DNA of 46,060 bases from Actinomycetota bacterium (GTDB lineage Bacteria > Actinomycetota > Coriobacteriia > Anaerosomatales > UBA912), in assembly GCA_023488435.1 (NCBI GenBank), contig JAMDCK010000051.1:1-46060 (forward strand). Reading direction: 5' to 3'. The notes under the pieces are model-generated. The model was given only the letters and a program-made list of their open reading frames with translations, had not been told where the DNA came from and searched no databases. Position 1 is the stretch's first letter. Each line of letters starts with the position of its first letter. Made by a program: the position numbers and the translations under genes. This document shows positions 1-8,129 of the stretch, one piece after another.

Positions 1-123
1 GGCCATCACTCGGGCAGTGACGCCTTCGTTGACGCCGACGAACCGGAATGATTCGCCTTCGGCGGTGGGGCTTATCGATGTGACCACGCATTCGGTGGCG
101 ATGGGGCAATCGGCTAGTGACAC
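1..123 (-). CDS. FeoA-like domain protein, N-terminal part (cut by window edge)
   Basis: Read on the minus strand, a GTG codon at 123-121 preceded by AGAGGAG opens a frame that runs off the left edge after 41 codons with no stop. The visible protein begins MSLADCPIATECVV and contains the pattern FRFVGVNEGVTARV, which matches the small SH3-like FeoA fold (a hydrophobic strand, then a 'G-hydrophobic-x-x-G' turn before V.V). FeoA proteins act at the cytoplasmic side of ferrous-iron uptake by FeoB. It is transcribed divergently from the CDF-type metal transporter at 345, so a metal-transport context is consistent. The rest of the gene, and any feoB, lie outside the window. Assignment rests on this short N-terminus only; another SH3-like small domain is possible. 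Confidence 0.55.
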   Translation of the reverse strand, partial: MSLADCPIATECVVTSISPTAEGESFRFVGVNEGVTARVMA

Positions 124-155
124 GGTAGCTCCTCTCGGCGGAACGGCTTGTGGTG

Positions 156-171
156 CTTAGCATACACTAAG
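156..171. promoter_or_regulatory. Inverted repeat, candidate metal-regulator operator
   Basis: CTTAG-CATACA-CTAAG is a perfect 5-bp inverted repeat with a 6-bp spacer. It lies between the divergent FeoA-like gene and the CDF transporter gene. Its TTAG/CTAA arms recall the outer arms of DtxR/IdeR-type operators, but it does not match the full 19-bp consensus. The role is inferred from position only. Confidence 0.3.
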
Positions 172-344
172 AGGATATACGAGCGCAAGCTAAGACGCGC
201 CCACACTTTTGCGTCGCCCCGAGGGCTATCCAGTGAGCAACGGCAATGGTACGATGGGCTTGGTGCTCGCTGCGGGTTTCATTGGGGCACAGATGGTGCG
301 GGAAACACAGAGGACTTCTCAGTACGCATCGAGAGGAGCGGGTT

Positions 345-959
345 ATGGGAGAGTGCTGTGACAAAGGTTCCGAGCTTGAGAAATTACGGGAGCGACAGAG
401 CGGAACGCTGAAGATCGTTCTCGCAATCAATGCGGTGATGTTCCTCGTGATCGTCGCGGCTGCACTCTACGCTGGATCTTCGGCGCTGTTGGCGGACAGC
501 CTGGATAATCTCGGTGACGCCTTGACGTACGGTCTCAGTCTTTGGGCGGTCGGTCTCGGTCTTCGCATAAAGGCTCGTATCGCCTACTTCAAAGGACTTC
601 TGATCCTCCTGGCGGCACTCGCTGTACTGGGCCAGATCGTGTACAGGCTTGCGGACCCCACCGTCCCGTTGTTCGAGGTGATGGGAATCTTCAGTCTGAT
701 CGCACTGACAGCTAACGGTGCATGCCTCGCGTTGTTGTGGCGCCACAAGACTGAGGATATCAACATGAGCTCGGTCTGGGAGTGTTCCCGCAACGACATC
801 GTTGCAAACATCTCGGTTTTCGTTGCTGCTGCAGGTGTATGGGCGACGGAATCACGATGGCCGGATCTGCTTGTTGCTTCTTTCCTGGTCATCTTCCTTC
901 TGCGATCCGCCATCCGGGTTCTGGTATCAGCACATGCAGAACTTCGAAGGCACACCTGA
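345..959 (+). CDS. Cation diffusion facilitator-type membrane transporter, short form
   Basis: A 204-residue membrane protein of the CDF (CzcD/ZitB-like) type, which exports divalent metal ions from the cytoplasm in exchange for protons. The start at 345 is set by AGGAG at 334-338; the frame is open upstream but has no other well-placed site. After a Cys-containing N-terminus (MGECCDKG) come about five to six hydrophobic segments. The second carries the family signature LLADSLDNLGDAL with D54-x3-D58, the expected transport-site acidic pair. The matching site in the fifth segment reads RNDIVAN rather than the common HxxxD, so metal preference may differ. There is no C-terminal cytosolic metal-binding domain, so it is shorter than typical CDF proteins (about 300 residues). 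It is divergent from the FeoA-like gene. Confidence 0.75.
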   Translation: MGECCDKGSELEKLRERQSGTLKIVLAINAVMFLVIVAAALYAGSSALLADSLDNLGDALTYGLSLWAVGLGLRIKARIAYFKGLLILLAALAVLGQIVYRLADPTVPLFEVMGIFSLIALTANGACLALLWRHKTEDINMSSVWECSRNDIVANISVFVAAAGVWATESRWPDLLVASFLVIFLLRSAIRVLVSAHAELRRHT

Positions 960-992
960 CATCGTCGCACACCCAGATCGCGAGTCGCTTCC

Positions 993-1022
993 TTGACCCC
1001 GGTCCCCGTATGCGGCTACTAT
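993..1022 (+). promoter_or_regulatory. Candidate sigma70-type promoter of tRNA-Phe
   Basis: TTGACC at 993-998 and TACTAT at 1017-1022 are separated by 18 bp. They lie about 18 bp upstream of the mature tRNA 5' end, a normal spacing for a tRNA promoter. Based on motif match only. Confidence 0.5.
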
Positions 1023-1039
1023 AGTCCGGCGTCGGACGG

Positions 1040-1115
<76 letters not shown>

Positions 1116-1150
1116 TCACCCTCCCGATCAACCATCACGCCGATGCCTTC

Positions 1151-1245
1151 GGGCGGGTCCCGGACGGTGGCAAGCTGTGAACCTGGTCAGATCCGGAAGG
1201 AAGCAGCCATAAGCGGCCTCTGCTGGGTGTCCGGGATCCACCCGA
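1151..1245 (+). ncRNA. ffs: Signal recognition particle RNA, small bacterial (4.5S) type
   Basis: The apical domain contains the conserved SRP core: GGTCAGATCCGGAAGG at about 1185-1200 followed by AAGCAGCC, the Ffh (SRP54) binding site with its GGAA tetraloop. The flanks fold back on each other: CGGGTCCCGGAC on the 5' side pairs with GTCCGGGATCCACCCG on the 3' side. The length of about 95 nt fits the small bacterial form without an Alu domain. It sits directly upstream of dnaX, a common genomic position for this RNA. Ends are approximate. Confidence 0.92.
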
Positions 1246-1324
1246 GGGCATTGAGATCGTGCCTCGTGTCACATCCGAGGGGTATACTGTGATGGCCATT
1301 TCGTCGATCCCTGAAAGGCCTCAA

Positions 1325-3151
1325 GTGACCCACCAGTCCTACTACCGCACGTATCGCCCGCAGGGCTTCGGTGATGTCGTCGGGCAGCAGCACGTGGTTC
1401 GCACGCTGACCAACGCACTCGCCGAGGAAGCCGTCGCGCACGCATACCTGTTCACTGGCCCCAGAGGCACCGGCAAGACCACGGTCGCCCGCATCCTGGC
1501 CAAAGCTCTCAACTGTCCCACGGGTCTCTCGGCAGATGGCGGCGCGACCTGCCAGGATTGCAGCGATATCGCCGAAGGCCGGCACCCGGATGTCTACGAG
1601 CTCGATGCCGCGTCGCGTACGCAGGTGGACAACGTGCGCGAGGAGATCATCGGTCGACTGGCCTACGCGCCGATCCGGGGCACGTGGAAGGTCTACATCA
1701 TCGACGAAGTCCACATGCTCTCGAACCACTCGTTCAATGCGCTGCTCAAGACGCTGGAGGAGCCGCCTCGGCATACGGTGTTCGTGCTGTGCACGACGCA
1801 CCCGCACAAGGTGCCCGATACCATCCACTCGCGCTGCCAGAGGCTGGACTTCCACCGGATCGGCGTGGAGGATATCGTCGGTCGCTTGGAGCACATCTGC
1901 GCCAAGGAGGGGATCACCGTCGCGGAAGGCTCGCTGATGCTGATCGCCCGGCATGCGGCCGGTGGGATGCGCGACGCGATTACTACCCTCGAGCAGCTCT
2001 CGGCGTTCACCAGCAAGAGCATCACGCTCGAAGACGTGGAGAAGCTGCTGGGCGAGGTCGATGTGGCGCTGCTCTTCGAGCTCGCGGACATCGTCACGCA
2101 CCGCGATATCGTCGCGGCGTTCCGATTCGTCGCGCGCATCGCCGAGGCAGGCGTGGACATGACCGAATTCGTCCGCGACTTCACAGCTCACGTGCGCGAC
2201 CTGTATGTGACTTCCGTGGCCGGCGACGCTTCCGGCATAGTCGACACCACCACCGACCAGCTCGCACGCCTGACGACGCAAGCCCGCGGATTGGGCTCCA
2301 CGCGCCTTGTCAGGATACTCGACCTTCTCGGCGTGTTGGCCGGGGAGATCAGGTGGTCGAGCAATCCGCGCCTCACGCTCGAAGTCTCGCTGACGCGCAT
2401 GGCCAGCCCCGATGGCGACCTGACGCTCGAGGCACTCGCCGAGCGGGTGGAGGCCCTGGAGACCGGCTCGATCGCGACACGCGCACCCGCCGCGCCCGCA
2501 CCTGCTCCGCCGTCCGCTCCCCCCGCCGCCGCTGAAAAGCCCGCCGCCGCAACCCCCGCAGCAGTCGCCTCTAGCCCCGCCCCCGCTCCGCCTGTCACCC
2601 CCGTGGCTCCGGTCGACAGGGCGCACGTGAAGCGCGCTTGGCCTGCAGTTGTGGCCGAGATCAAGCGCTTGAAGCCTTCCCGGTCGCAGATCTTCGCCAA
2701 CACCGAGGTCGACATGGATCCGGATGGTAAGACGATCGTCATCGAATTCCCCGCCGACGGCAGATACACCATGGATATGGCCGGCAATCCCGATACACGC
2801 CAACTGTTGCTCGCGGCACTCGGGAAAGTCTTCGGAAGCGTCCCGCCACTGCGATACCAGCTGGGTCGCGGACCGGTAAGGCCAGCTGCGGAGCCCGTGA
2901 AGCCTTCGAAGGCCGAAGTCGCGCCGGCCAAGGCCGAAGTCCAGACTACCGCCTCGCCTTCGGCCAAGACGGAACTCTCGTCGCCTGCACCGCCACCCCG
3001 GGCAGAGGCCCCACCGTCGGCGCCAAACCCAGAGGTAACCTCAAGCTCGGAGAATGTCATTGAGTCCGAGGTAGAGCAGATGTTGATGGCCCAACTGGGC
3101 GCTCAGATGATAGCGGAGCACCCACACCCCGAAGAGAAGGAAGAAGGATAG
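1325..3151 (+). CDS. dnaX: DNA polymerase III subunit gamma/tau
   Basis: Clamp-loader ATPase of the replicative DNA polymerase, 608 residues from the chosen GTG start at 1325. That start has GAAAGG at 1313-1318 and a 6-nt gap; an ATG at 1292 is in frame but the protein homology begins at YYRTYRPQGFGDVVGQ. Visible elements are Walker A (GPRGTGKTT, residues 45-53), DEVH Walker B (127-130) and the SRC sensor region. The zinc module between them has only three cysteines (64, 76, 79); the residue at the usual second cysteine is Gly. After about residue 390 there is a long Ala/Pro-rich linker and a tau-like tail, so the gene could encode tau alone or gamma by frameshifting; I did not identify a slippery site. 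It starts the dnaX-ybaB-recR cluster. Confidence 0.95.
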   Translation: MTHQSYYRTYRPQGFGDVVGQQHVVRTLTNALAEEAVAHAYLFTGPRGTGKTTVARILAKALNCPTGLSADGGATCQDCSDIAEGRHPDVYELDAASRTQVDNVREEIIGRLAYAPIRGTWKVYIIDEVHMLSNHSFNALLKTLEEPPRHTVFVLCTTHPHKVPDTIHSRCQRLDFHRIGVEDIVGRLEHICAKEGITVAEGSLMLIARHAAGGMRDAITTLEQLSAFTSKSITLEDVEKLLGEVDVALLFELADIVTHRDIVAAFRFVARIAEAGVDMTEFVRDFTAHVRDLYVTSVAGDASGIVDTTTDQLARLTTQARGLGSTRLVRILDLLGVLAGEIRWSSNPRLTLEVSLTRMASPDGDLTLEALAERVEALETGSIATRAPAAPAPAPPSAPPAAAEKPAAATPAAVASSPAPAPPVTPVAPVDRAHVKRAWPAVVAEIKRLKPSRSQIFANTEVDMDPDGKTIVIEFPADGRYTMDMAGNPDTRQLLLAALGKVFGSVPPLRYQLGRGPVRPAAEPVKPSKAEVAPAKAEVQTTASPSAKTELSSPAPPPRAEAPPSAPNPEVTSSSENVIESEVEQMLMAQLGAQMIAEHPHPEEKEEG

Positions 3152-3153
3152 CG

Positions 3154-3468
3154 ATGAAACCGAACATGGGTAACATGCTCAAGCAGGCGCAGAAGATGCA
3201 GCAGGATATGGCCCGCGTCCAAGCGGAGCTCGCCGAGGAATCGGTGGAAGCCTCGGTGGGAGGCGGCATGGTGAAGGTCGTGATGACCGGCGACCTCAGC
3301 CTAAAGGGAATCACCATCGATCCCGCGGCGATGGATCCCGATGACGTGACCATGCTAGAGGACATGATAGTCGCTGCGGTCGGCGAGGCTACTCGGCAGG
3401 CCCAGGAGCTTGCCAGCCGCAGGATGTCCGAAGTCACCGGGGGCTTGAATATTCCGGGCCTGATGTAG
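3154..3468 (+). CDS. YbaB/EbfC family nucleoid-associated protein
   Basis: A 104-residue DNA-binding nucleoid protein that acts as a dimer. The sequence starts MKPNMGNMLKQAQKMQQDM, the characteristic amphipathic N-terminal helix of YbaB/EbfC. It continues with the GGGMVKVVMTGDLSLKGITI strand region and the C-terminal helix rich in acidic and alanine residues that precedes MSEVTGGLNIPGL. An AAGGAAGAAGGA purine tract precedes the ATG, and the gene follows dnaX by 2 nt. The dnaX-ybaB-recR order is highly conserved in bacteria, which supports the assignment; the proteins are thought to be linked to replication-associated recombination. Length is normal for the family. Confidence 0.95.
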   Translation: MKPNMGNMLKQAQKMQQDMARVQAELAEESVEASVGGGMVKVVMTGDLSLKGITIDPAAMDPDDVTMLEDMIVAAVGEATRQAQELASRRMSEVTGGLNIPGLM

Positions 3469-3470
3469 GC

Positions 3471-4067
3471 ATGAAGTACGCCGACACGATCGCCCGACTC
3501 ATCACTGAGCTGGAGCGACTTCCGGGCGTCGGGCCCAAGTCCGCCCAGAGAATCGCCTACCACGTGCTCCGCGCAAACCAAGGCGACATCGAAGATCTGG
3601 CGAAGGCTCTAGTGGACGTGAAGCACAACATCAGATTGTGCTCCAGGTGCTTCAATTTCGCCGAAGGCGAACTGTGTGGAGTGTGCATGGATGCCGGTCG
3701 CGACTCAACTTTGATCTGTGTCGTCGAGGAGCCTCGGGATGTGATGGCGATAGAGCGCACCGGCGAGATCCGTGGTACATACCACGTGCTCCATGGTGCG
3801 ATCTCCCCCGTTGACGGTGTGGGTCCAGAGAATCTTCGGATCAAGGGATTGCTCGATCGAATCTCAAACGGTGACGTCGCAGAGATACTGCTCGCAACGA
3901 ACCCTAACGTCGAGGGGGAGACGACAGCTCTCTACCTGGCTCGGATACTAGCGCCTCTCGATGTCAGGGTGACTCGGATTGCTTTAGGGCTTCCGGTGGG
4001 CGGCGACCTTGAGTATGCGGACGAATTGACGCTCGGTAGGGCCCTTGAGGCACGCCGGGAAATGTAG
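3471..4067 (+). CDS. recR: Recombination mediator protein RecR
   Basis: A complete 198-residue RecR, which works with RecF/RecO to load RecA on gapped DNA. Seen in order: the helix-hairpin-helix LPGVGPKSAQRIAYH (residues 17-31); a zinc finger with Cys57, Cys60, Cys69 and Cys72; a Toprim domain starting at LICVVEEPRDVMAIE and containing LLATNPNVEGETTALYL; and the C-terminal GLPVGGDLEYADELTLGRAL Walker B-like segment. It starts 3 nt after the ybaB stop, so the two are probably co-transcribed. Nothing in the sequence looks altered. Confidence 0.97.
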   Translation: MKYADTIARLITELERLPGVGPKSAQRIAYHVLRANQGDIEDLAKALVDVKHNIRLCSRCFNFAEGELCGVCMDAGRDSTLICVVEEPRDVMAIERTGEIRGTYHVLHGAISPVDGVGPENLRIKGLLDRISNGDVAEILLATNPNVEGETTALYLARILAPLDVRVTRIALGLPVGGDLEYADELTLGRALEARREM

Positions 4068-4085
4068 GGTCCTTGTCAAGCATCG

Positions 4086-4111
4086 CATCGTTGATTCCGA
4101 TAGAATCGATG
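4086..4111. other. Intergenic hairpin between recR and the HD-GYP gene
   Basis: CATC and GATTC on the left arm pair with GAATC and GATG on the right around a CGATA loop, with a 3-nt bulge on the left side. There is no run of T after it, so it is not a classical intrinsic terminator. It may end the dnaX-ybaB-recR transcript or sit in the leader of the next gene. Confidence 0.3.
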
Positions 4112-4202
4112 GGAGCAGGGACCTAGCGTGGGTATAGTGTTTGTGGCATCGCGTATGCTGGGACGGCATAGGTAAGTTCGATTGCACACCGATGGTGGTT
4201 CG

Positions 4203-6758
4203 ATGGCTTTTCCGAACTTCGGCAGAAAACTGCATTCACAGATCGTGTGGCCTCTGGTAACAGCCGCCATCATCGCTGGGATCATGGTCACGGTGATGGC
4301 CGTATATTCGGTTTCGAGCGTGACCGATCGCTGGGTTGACCAGGTCGCCGAATACCGAATGCTCGATACCGTGGAGGGTTTTGCTACCCATGTGAAACAC
4401 ATGGAGTACTCCCTTGACCTGCTTTCCACCAATGATGAGCTGATAGCAGCGATAGCAGATGGCGATGAAGAGCGGACAACCGAGATCCTCGAGGCACTGG
4501 CTGTCACAGTTCACTGCGACTACTTGGAGTTATGGAGCGGTGCTGGCGATAAGTTGGCGTCAAGCCAAGTCGGCGCCACGGGGCTCCGATCTATCGATGA
4601 AGGAGCATCGCTAGATCGGCATACGATCGATACCGAACCCGCATTCAGGACTGCGGGGGACGGCCGAATGATTGTGACAGCAAGCCGTCCAATTATCACC
4701 GGCGGATACTCCTACGAACTACGTCTGGTTCACGTGCTTGACTCCGAGATCCTCAAGCAGATCGCAGGCGGTACCGGTGAGTCCACAGCAGTATACGATG
4801 ACCGTTTGAGGCCCGTGGCCTATTTCGTAGACGATGCCTCGCTGGTCGGACTCGACGAATCCCGTGCTATCGAGCAAGCGTTCTTGCAGCGTGATCCGGC
4901 GATCCTGGAGGCCATCGAGAACGTTTCTGCAGACCCGGGTCACGAGACCCTGAGGACCCCGTATGGAGTCTATAGCGTTACTGCGGCGAACATCTCCATG
5001 AAAGACGCGGCTCATGCGATACCGGGAGCCCATCTAGTCACCGTCACAAGCTTGGCATTGAGTGAGGAGACCCGCAACGTGACGGTGGCTTTGGTCGCAC
5101 TCTGGGCAGCCATAGCCCTGGTAGCGATCACCGCCTTGGGCTATTGGATGGACGGCAGAGTATCGACGCCTTTGAAGAAGCTGACAAGTGGAGCGAAAAG
5201 GATCGCTGAAGGCGACTTCAGCACTCGAATCGAGACCGAAGGATCGATTGAGATCGAGGAGCTAGCGGCGTCGTTCAATGACATGACGGACTCTCTTCGT
5301 GAGCGCACCGAATCCTTGACCAAGCGGATGCTGGAAATCGCCCTTCTCTATGAGATGAGCAAATCGCTGGGCTCCACCTTGAACATGTCCACCCTGCTGG
5401 ACTACGTCCTCGATTCGTCCCTACAGGTGTTCCGCGCCGATCTCGGGTACATTGCGCTAGTCGATAGGCAGACCGGCCAACTGGAGCTCAAGGCATGGCG
5501 TGGAGGCGACAGAGAACCTCCGGGAACAGAAGCCCTGAGGTCGTCCTTGTCGGACTGGGTGGTGCGTGAAGGTCGTCCTTTGATTTTCAACCCCACTGAC
5601 ACCCGCTTGGCGGACCGACATGAAACCTTGACCGGCGCTTTGGCAGCCATGTGCGTTCCCCTCATCTCCTCAGAGGGAACCTTTGGGGCCATCACAATCG
5701 GGTTCTCGAGTCAGGACTCTCGGTTCTCTGGCGATGATGTTCGGTTGATGTCAACAATTGCCAATCATGCGAACATCGCCATCGGCAATATCGAGTTGGT
5801 CGAAACGCTGGAGGACTCCTATCTCTCCACGGTGCGCTCACTTGCAGCGGCGGTTGATGCGAAGGACCCGTACACTAAAGGTCACTCGGATCGAGTGGCT
5901 CAGTATGCGACAAAGATCGCGCAACACATGACGTTCTCGCGGGATCAGCAATTGGCACTTGAGATCGCCGCTTACCTGCACGACATCGGCAAGATTGGTA
6001 TCAGGGAGCATATTCTGTCCAAGCCGGGGATCTTGTCCGAAGGGGAGATGGCCGAGATGCGGCATCATCCGCTGATCGGCGCGAACATACTCAAGCCGGT
6101 CGGGTTCCCGTGGTCTGTGGCGCCAATCGTGCGCCATCACCATGAGCGATGGGATGGTACCGGCTATCCGGCGGGACTGAAAGGGGACGAGATTCCGTTT
6201 CTGGCCAGAGTCCTAAGCGTTGCCGATGCTTTCGAGGCGATGACTGCGGATCGGCCATATAGGGCGGCTCGCGCTTTCGAAGACGCGATACGGGAGCTAC
6301 AGCGGAGTGCAGGTACTCATTTCGACCCAGATATCGTTGCATCGTTCGTCGAGATGATCGAGTCGGACGGAAGCGAATCAGGCAGCGCCGCAGGAGTCGA
6401 TGATATCGGCCCTGAAGAAGCGGGTGCGACGTTCATAGTTCTAGCGGAGGGGCTCGTGTCCAGCTTTTCTCGACTTGCGGGACCTCGGATGGCCAGCAGG
6501 GCTGAAACCGAGATAAATGCAGCATTTGCGCTCTCGGATCTGCCATTCAGAATCAACAAGGGGCGGCCCTCGATTTTACAGAACGGAGGGGCCTCCCCCA
6601 GCCATGAGGACTATCGTTCGGCTCTCCAGGTCATCGACGACATCATGGAGAGGATGTCGGGACCCTCTCTACTCGAGCAGTATCATTCCGAGGCAACCTT
6701 GGCCATGTCGCATCGGATGACGAGTGTGGCTCAACAGATGGGCATCATCCGACGCTGA
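4203..6758 (+). CDS. Membrane HAMP-GAF-HD-GYP protein, likely c-di-GMP phosphodiesterase
   Basis: An 851-residue signalling protein. TM1 spans about residues 12-36, followed by an extracytoplasmic sensor of roughly 250 residues, TM2 at about 292-314, a HAMP linker, a GAF domain at about 380-535, and an HD-GYP domain at about 545-715. The HD-GYP domain keeps the metal-binding and signature residues: YTKGHSDRVAQYA, HDIGK (near 593), and HHERWDGTGYP (near 645). Active proteins of this family hydrolyse c-di-GMP. The last 135 residues, containing SALQVIDDIMERMSG, follow the HD-GYP domain and are not recognised by me. ATG 4203 is preferred over the in-frame TTG at 4182 because the TM helix follows closely; neither has a strong ribosome-binding site. 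The gene stands alone, and what it senses is unknown. Confidence 0.9.
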   Translation: MAFPNFGRKLHSQIVWPLVTAAIIAGIMVTVMAVYSVSSVTDRWVDQVAEYRMLDTVEGFATHVKHMEYSLDLLSTNDELIAAIADGDEERTTEILEALAVTVHCDYLELWSGAGDKLASSQVGATGLRSIDEGASLDRHTIDTEPAFRTAGDGRMIVTASRPIITGGYSYELRLVHVLDSEILKQIAGGTGESTAVYDDRLRPVAYFVDDASLVGLDESRAIEQAFLQRDPAILEAIENVSADPGHETLRTPYGVYSVTAANISMKDAAHAIPGAHLVTVTSLALSEETRNVTVALVALWAAIALVAITALGYWMDGRVSTPLKKLTSGAKRIAEGDFSTRIETEGSIEIEELAASFNDMTDSLRERTESLTKRMLEIALLYEMSKSLGSTLNMSTLLDYVLDSSLQVFRADLGYIALVDRQTGQLELKAWRGGDREPPGTEALRSSLSDWVVREGRPLIFNPTDTRLADRHETLTGALAAMCVPLISSEGTFGAITIGFSSQDSRFSGDDVRLMSTIANHANIAIGNIELVETLEDSYLSTVRSLAAAVDAKDPYTKGHSDRVAQYATKIAQHMTFSRDQQLALEIAAYLHDIGKIGIREHILSKPGILSEGEMAEMRHHPLIGANILKPVGFPWSVAPIVRHHHERWDGTGYPAGLKGDEIPFLARVLSVADAFEAMTADRPYRAARAFEDAIRELQRSAGTHFDPDIVASFVEMIESDGSESGSAAGVDDIGPEEAGATFIVLAEGLVSSFSRLAGPRMASRAETEINAAFALSDLPFRINKGRPSILQNGGASPSHEDYRSALQVIDDIMERMSGPSLLEQYHSEATLAMSHRMTSVAQQMGIIRR

Positions 6759-6781
6759 TGTGCCGCACATCGTTCGTGCAG

Positions 6782-6790
6782 TGTTACACT
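6782..6790 (+). promoter_or_regulatory. Candidate extended -10 promoter element before lysC
   Basis: TGT-TACACT fits an extended -10 (TGn-TAnnnT). It lies in the gap upstream of the aspartokinase start at 6869. No convincing -35 is present, which is tolerated with extended -10 elements. Confidence 0.3.
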
Positions 6791-6868
6791 GGGGCAGCAC
6801 CCATGTAGGTACGTCGACGGTCTTGCGCTGTCTCCTCGGCAGCGGTACTTGAAGATGGAGAGCAGCGG

Positions 6869-8128
6869 ATGGCCCTTGTCGTGATGAAGTTCGGAGGCAG
6901 CTCGGTTCAATCACCCGAGCGGATCCTTGCGGTTGCCCGGAGGCTGATCTTGCGCAAGCAGGCGGGGGATCGCGTGGTTGCGGTCGTCTCGGCGATGGGA
7001 GATGTGACCGACGAGCTGGTTGCGCTGTCGAAGGAGATTACCGAAGTCCCGCACGAACGCGAGATGGACATGTTGCTTGCCACCGGCGAGCAGGTCACGA
7101 TCGCGCTGCTTGCGATGGCGATCCATTCGCTGGGACATGAGGCCATCTCGTTCACGGGACCACAGATCGGGATTGTCACCGATTCGGGACATACGAAGGC
7201 CAAGATCAAGGAGATTCGCGGCGATCGTATCGGAGATGCGCTGGATGAAGGCCGGATTGTGATCGTGGCCGGGTTCCAGGGCATGACCTCGGACGGACAT
7301 ATCACCACACTGGGGCGCGGAGGCTCGGACACCACTGCGGTAGCGGTCGCAGCCGGCATTGGTGCAGACAGTTGCGAGATATACTCGGACGTGGACGGGA
7401 TATTCACTGCCGATCCTCGGATCGTCCCAGACGCACGCAAGCTCGATGTGATCTCGTACGAGGAGATGTTGGAGATGTCGGCTTCCGGGGCCCGCGTATT
7501 GCAGCTTCGGAGCGTAGAGTTCGCGCGCAATCACGGCGTGGTCATCCATAGCCGTTCGAGTTTCACTGAGTCTGCAGGAACGATCGTGAAGGAGGTCGAG
7601 GACCAGATGGAGATGGCGATCATCTCGGGAGTCACACACGACATATCCGAGGCGAAGGTCACGATACGCGCGGTGCCGGATACCCCGGGAGTCGCTGCGA
7701 CGGTATTCGGAGCACTGGCCGAGGCGGGCGTCAACGTCGACATGATCATCCAGAACGTCTCCGAACAAGGAACGACGGACATCTCTTTCACCGTGCCCAA
7801 GGACGATCTGCCTAAGGCGCGCTGTAGCACCGAGCAGATTGCGAACAAGCTCAGTGCACCATCTTGGAACGTCGATGAGTCGATCGCAAAGATCTCGCTG
7901 GTGGGTGCTGGGATGAAGACGCACCCGGGCGTGGCGGCTCAGATGTTCGCCGCCCTGGCGGATGCGGAAGTCAACATCGACATGATCTCGACTTCGTCGA
8001 TCCGGATTTCGTGCGTGATCGCCGAAGACCAGACAGAAATCGCTGTGCGCGCTTTGCACGACTCGTTCGGGCTCGCAAGAGATCAGGTTGCTGCCGAGGC
8101 AGGCTCTGTCCACGACAAGGAAGCCTGA
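6869..8128 (+). CDS. lysC: Aspartate kinase
   Basis: A 419-residue aspartokinase, which phosphorylates L-aspartate at the entry to lysine, threonine, methionine and diaminopimelate synthesis. The kinase domain shows KFGGSSV near the N-terminus, LLATGEQV, GFQGMTSDGHITTLGRGGSDTTA in two blocks, and YSDVDGIFTADPR. Two ACT-type regulatory segments follow: VTIRAVPDTPGVAATVFGAL and KISLVGAGMKTHPGVAAQMF with MISTSSIRISCVI. The latter pattern is that of feedback-regulated monofunctional aspartokinases, so inhibition by lysine and/or threonine is expected. A GGAGAG purine stretch precedes the ATG. The asd gene starts 1 nt after the stop, so the first two pathway steps are encoded together. In many organisms this class also yields a beta subunit from an internal start; I did not identify one. 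Confidence 0.97.
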   Translation: MALVVMKFGGSSVQSPERILAVARRLILRKQAGDRVVAVVSAMGDVTDELVALSKEITEVPHEREMDMLLATGEQVTIALLAMAIHSLGHEAISFTGPQIGIVTDSGHTKAKIKEIRGDRIGDALDEGRIVIVAGFQGMTSDGHITTLGRGGSDTTAVAVAAGIGADSCEIYSDVDGIFTADPRIVPDARKLDVISYEEMLEMSASGARVLQLRSVEFARNHGVVIHSRSSFTESAGTIVKEVEDQMEMAIISGVTHDISEAKVTIRAVPDTPGVAATVFGALAEAGVNVDMIIQNVSEQGTTDISFTVPKDDLPKARCSTEQIANKLSAPSWNVDESIAKISLVGAGMKTHPGVAAQMFAALADAEVNIDMISTSSIRISCVIAEDQTEIAVRALHDSFGLARDQVAAEAGSVHDKEA

Positions 8129-8129
8129 A

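Noticed and set aside
1187-2803. Long minus-strand open frame antisense to dnaX
   Set aside because: It mirrors the G+C-rich third-position bias of dnaX, and its translation is low-complexity Arg/Asp/His-rich with no family match.
6759-6868. Lysine riboswitch before lysC
   Set aside because: The gap is only 110 bp, too short for the usual lysine aptamer, and no conserved core was seen.
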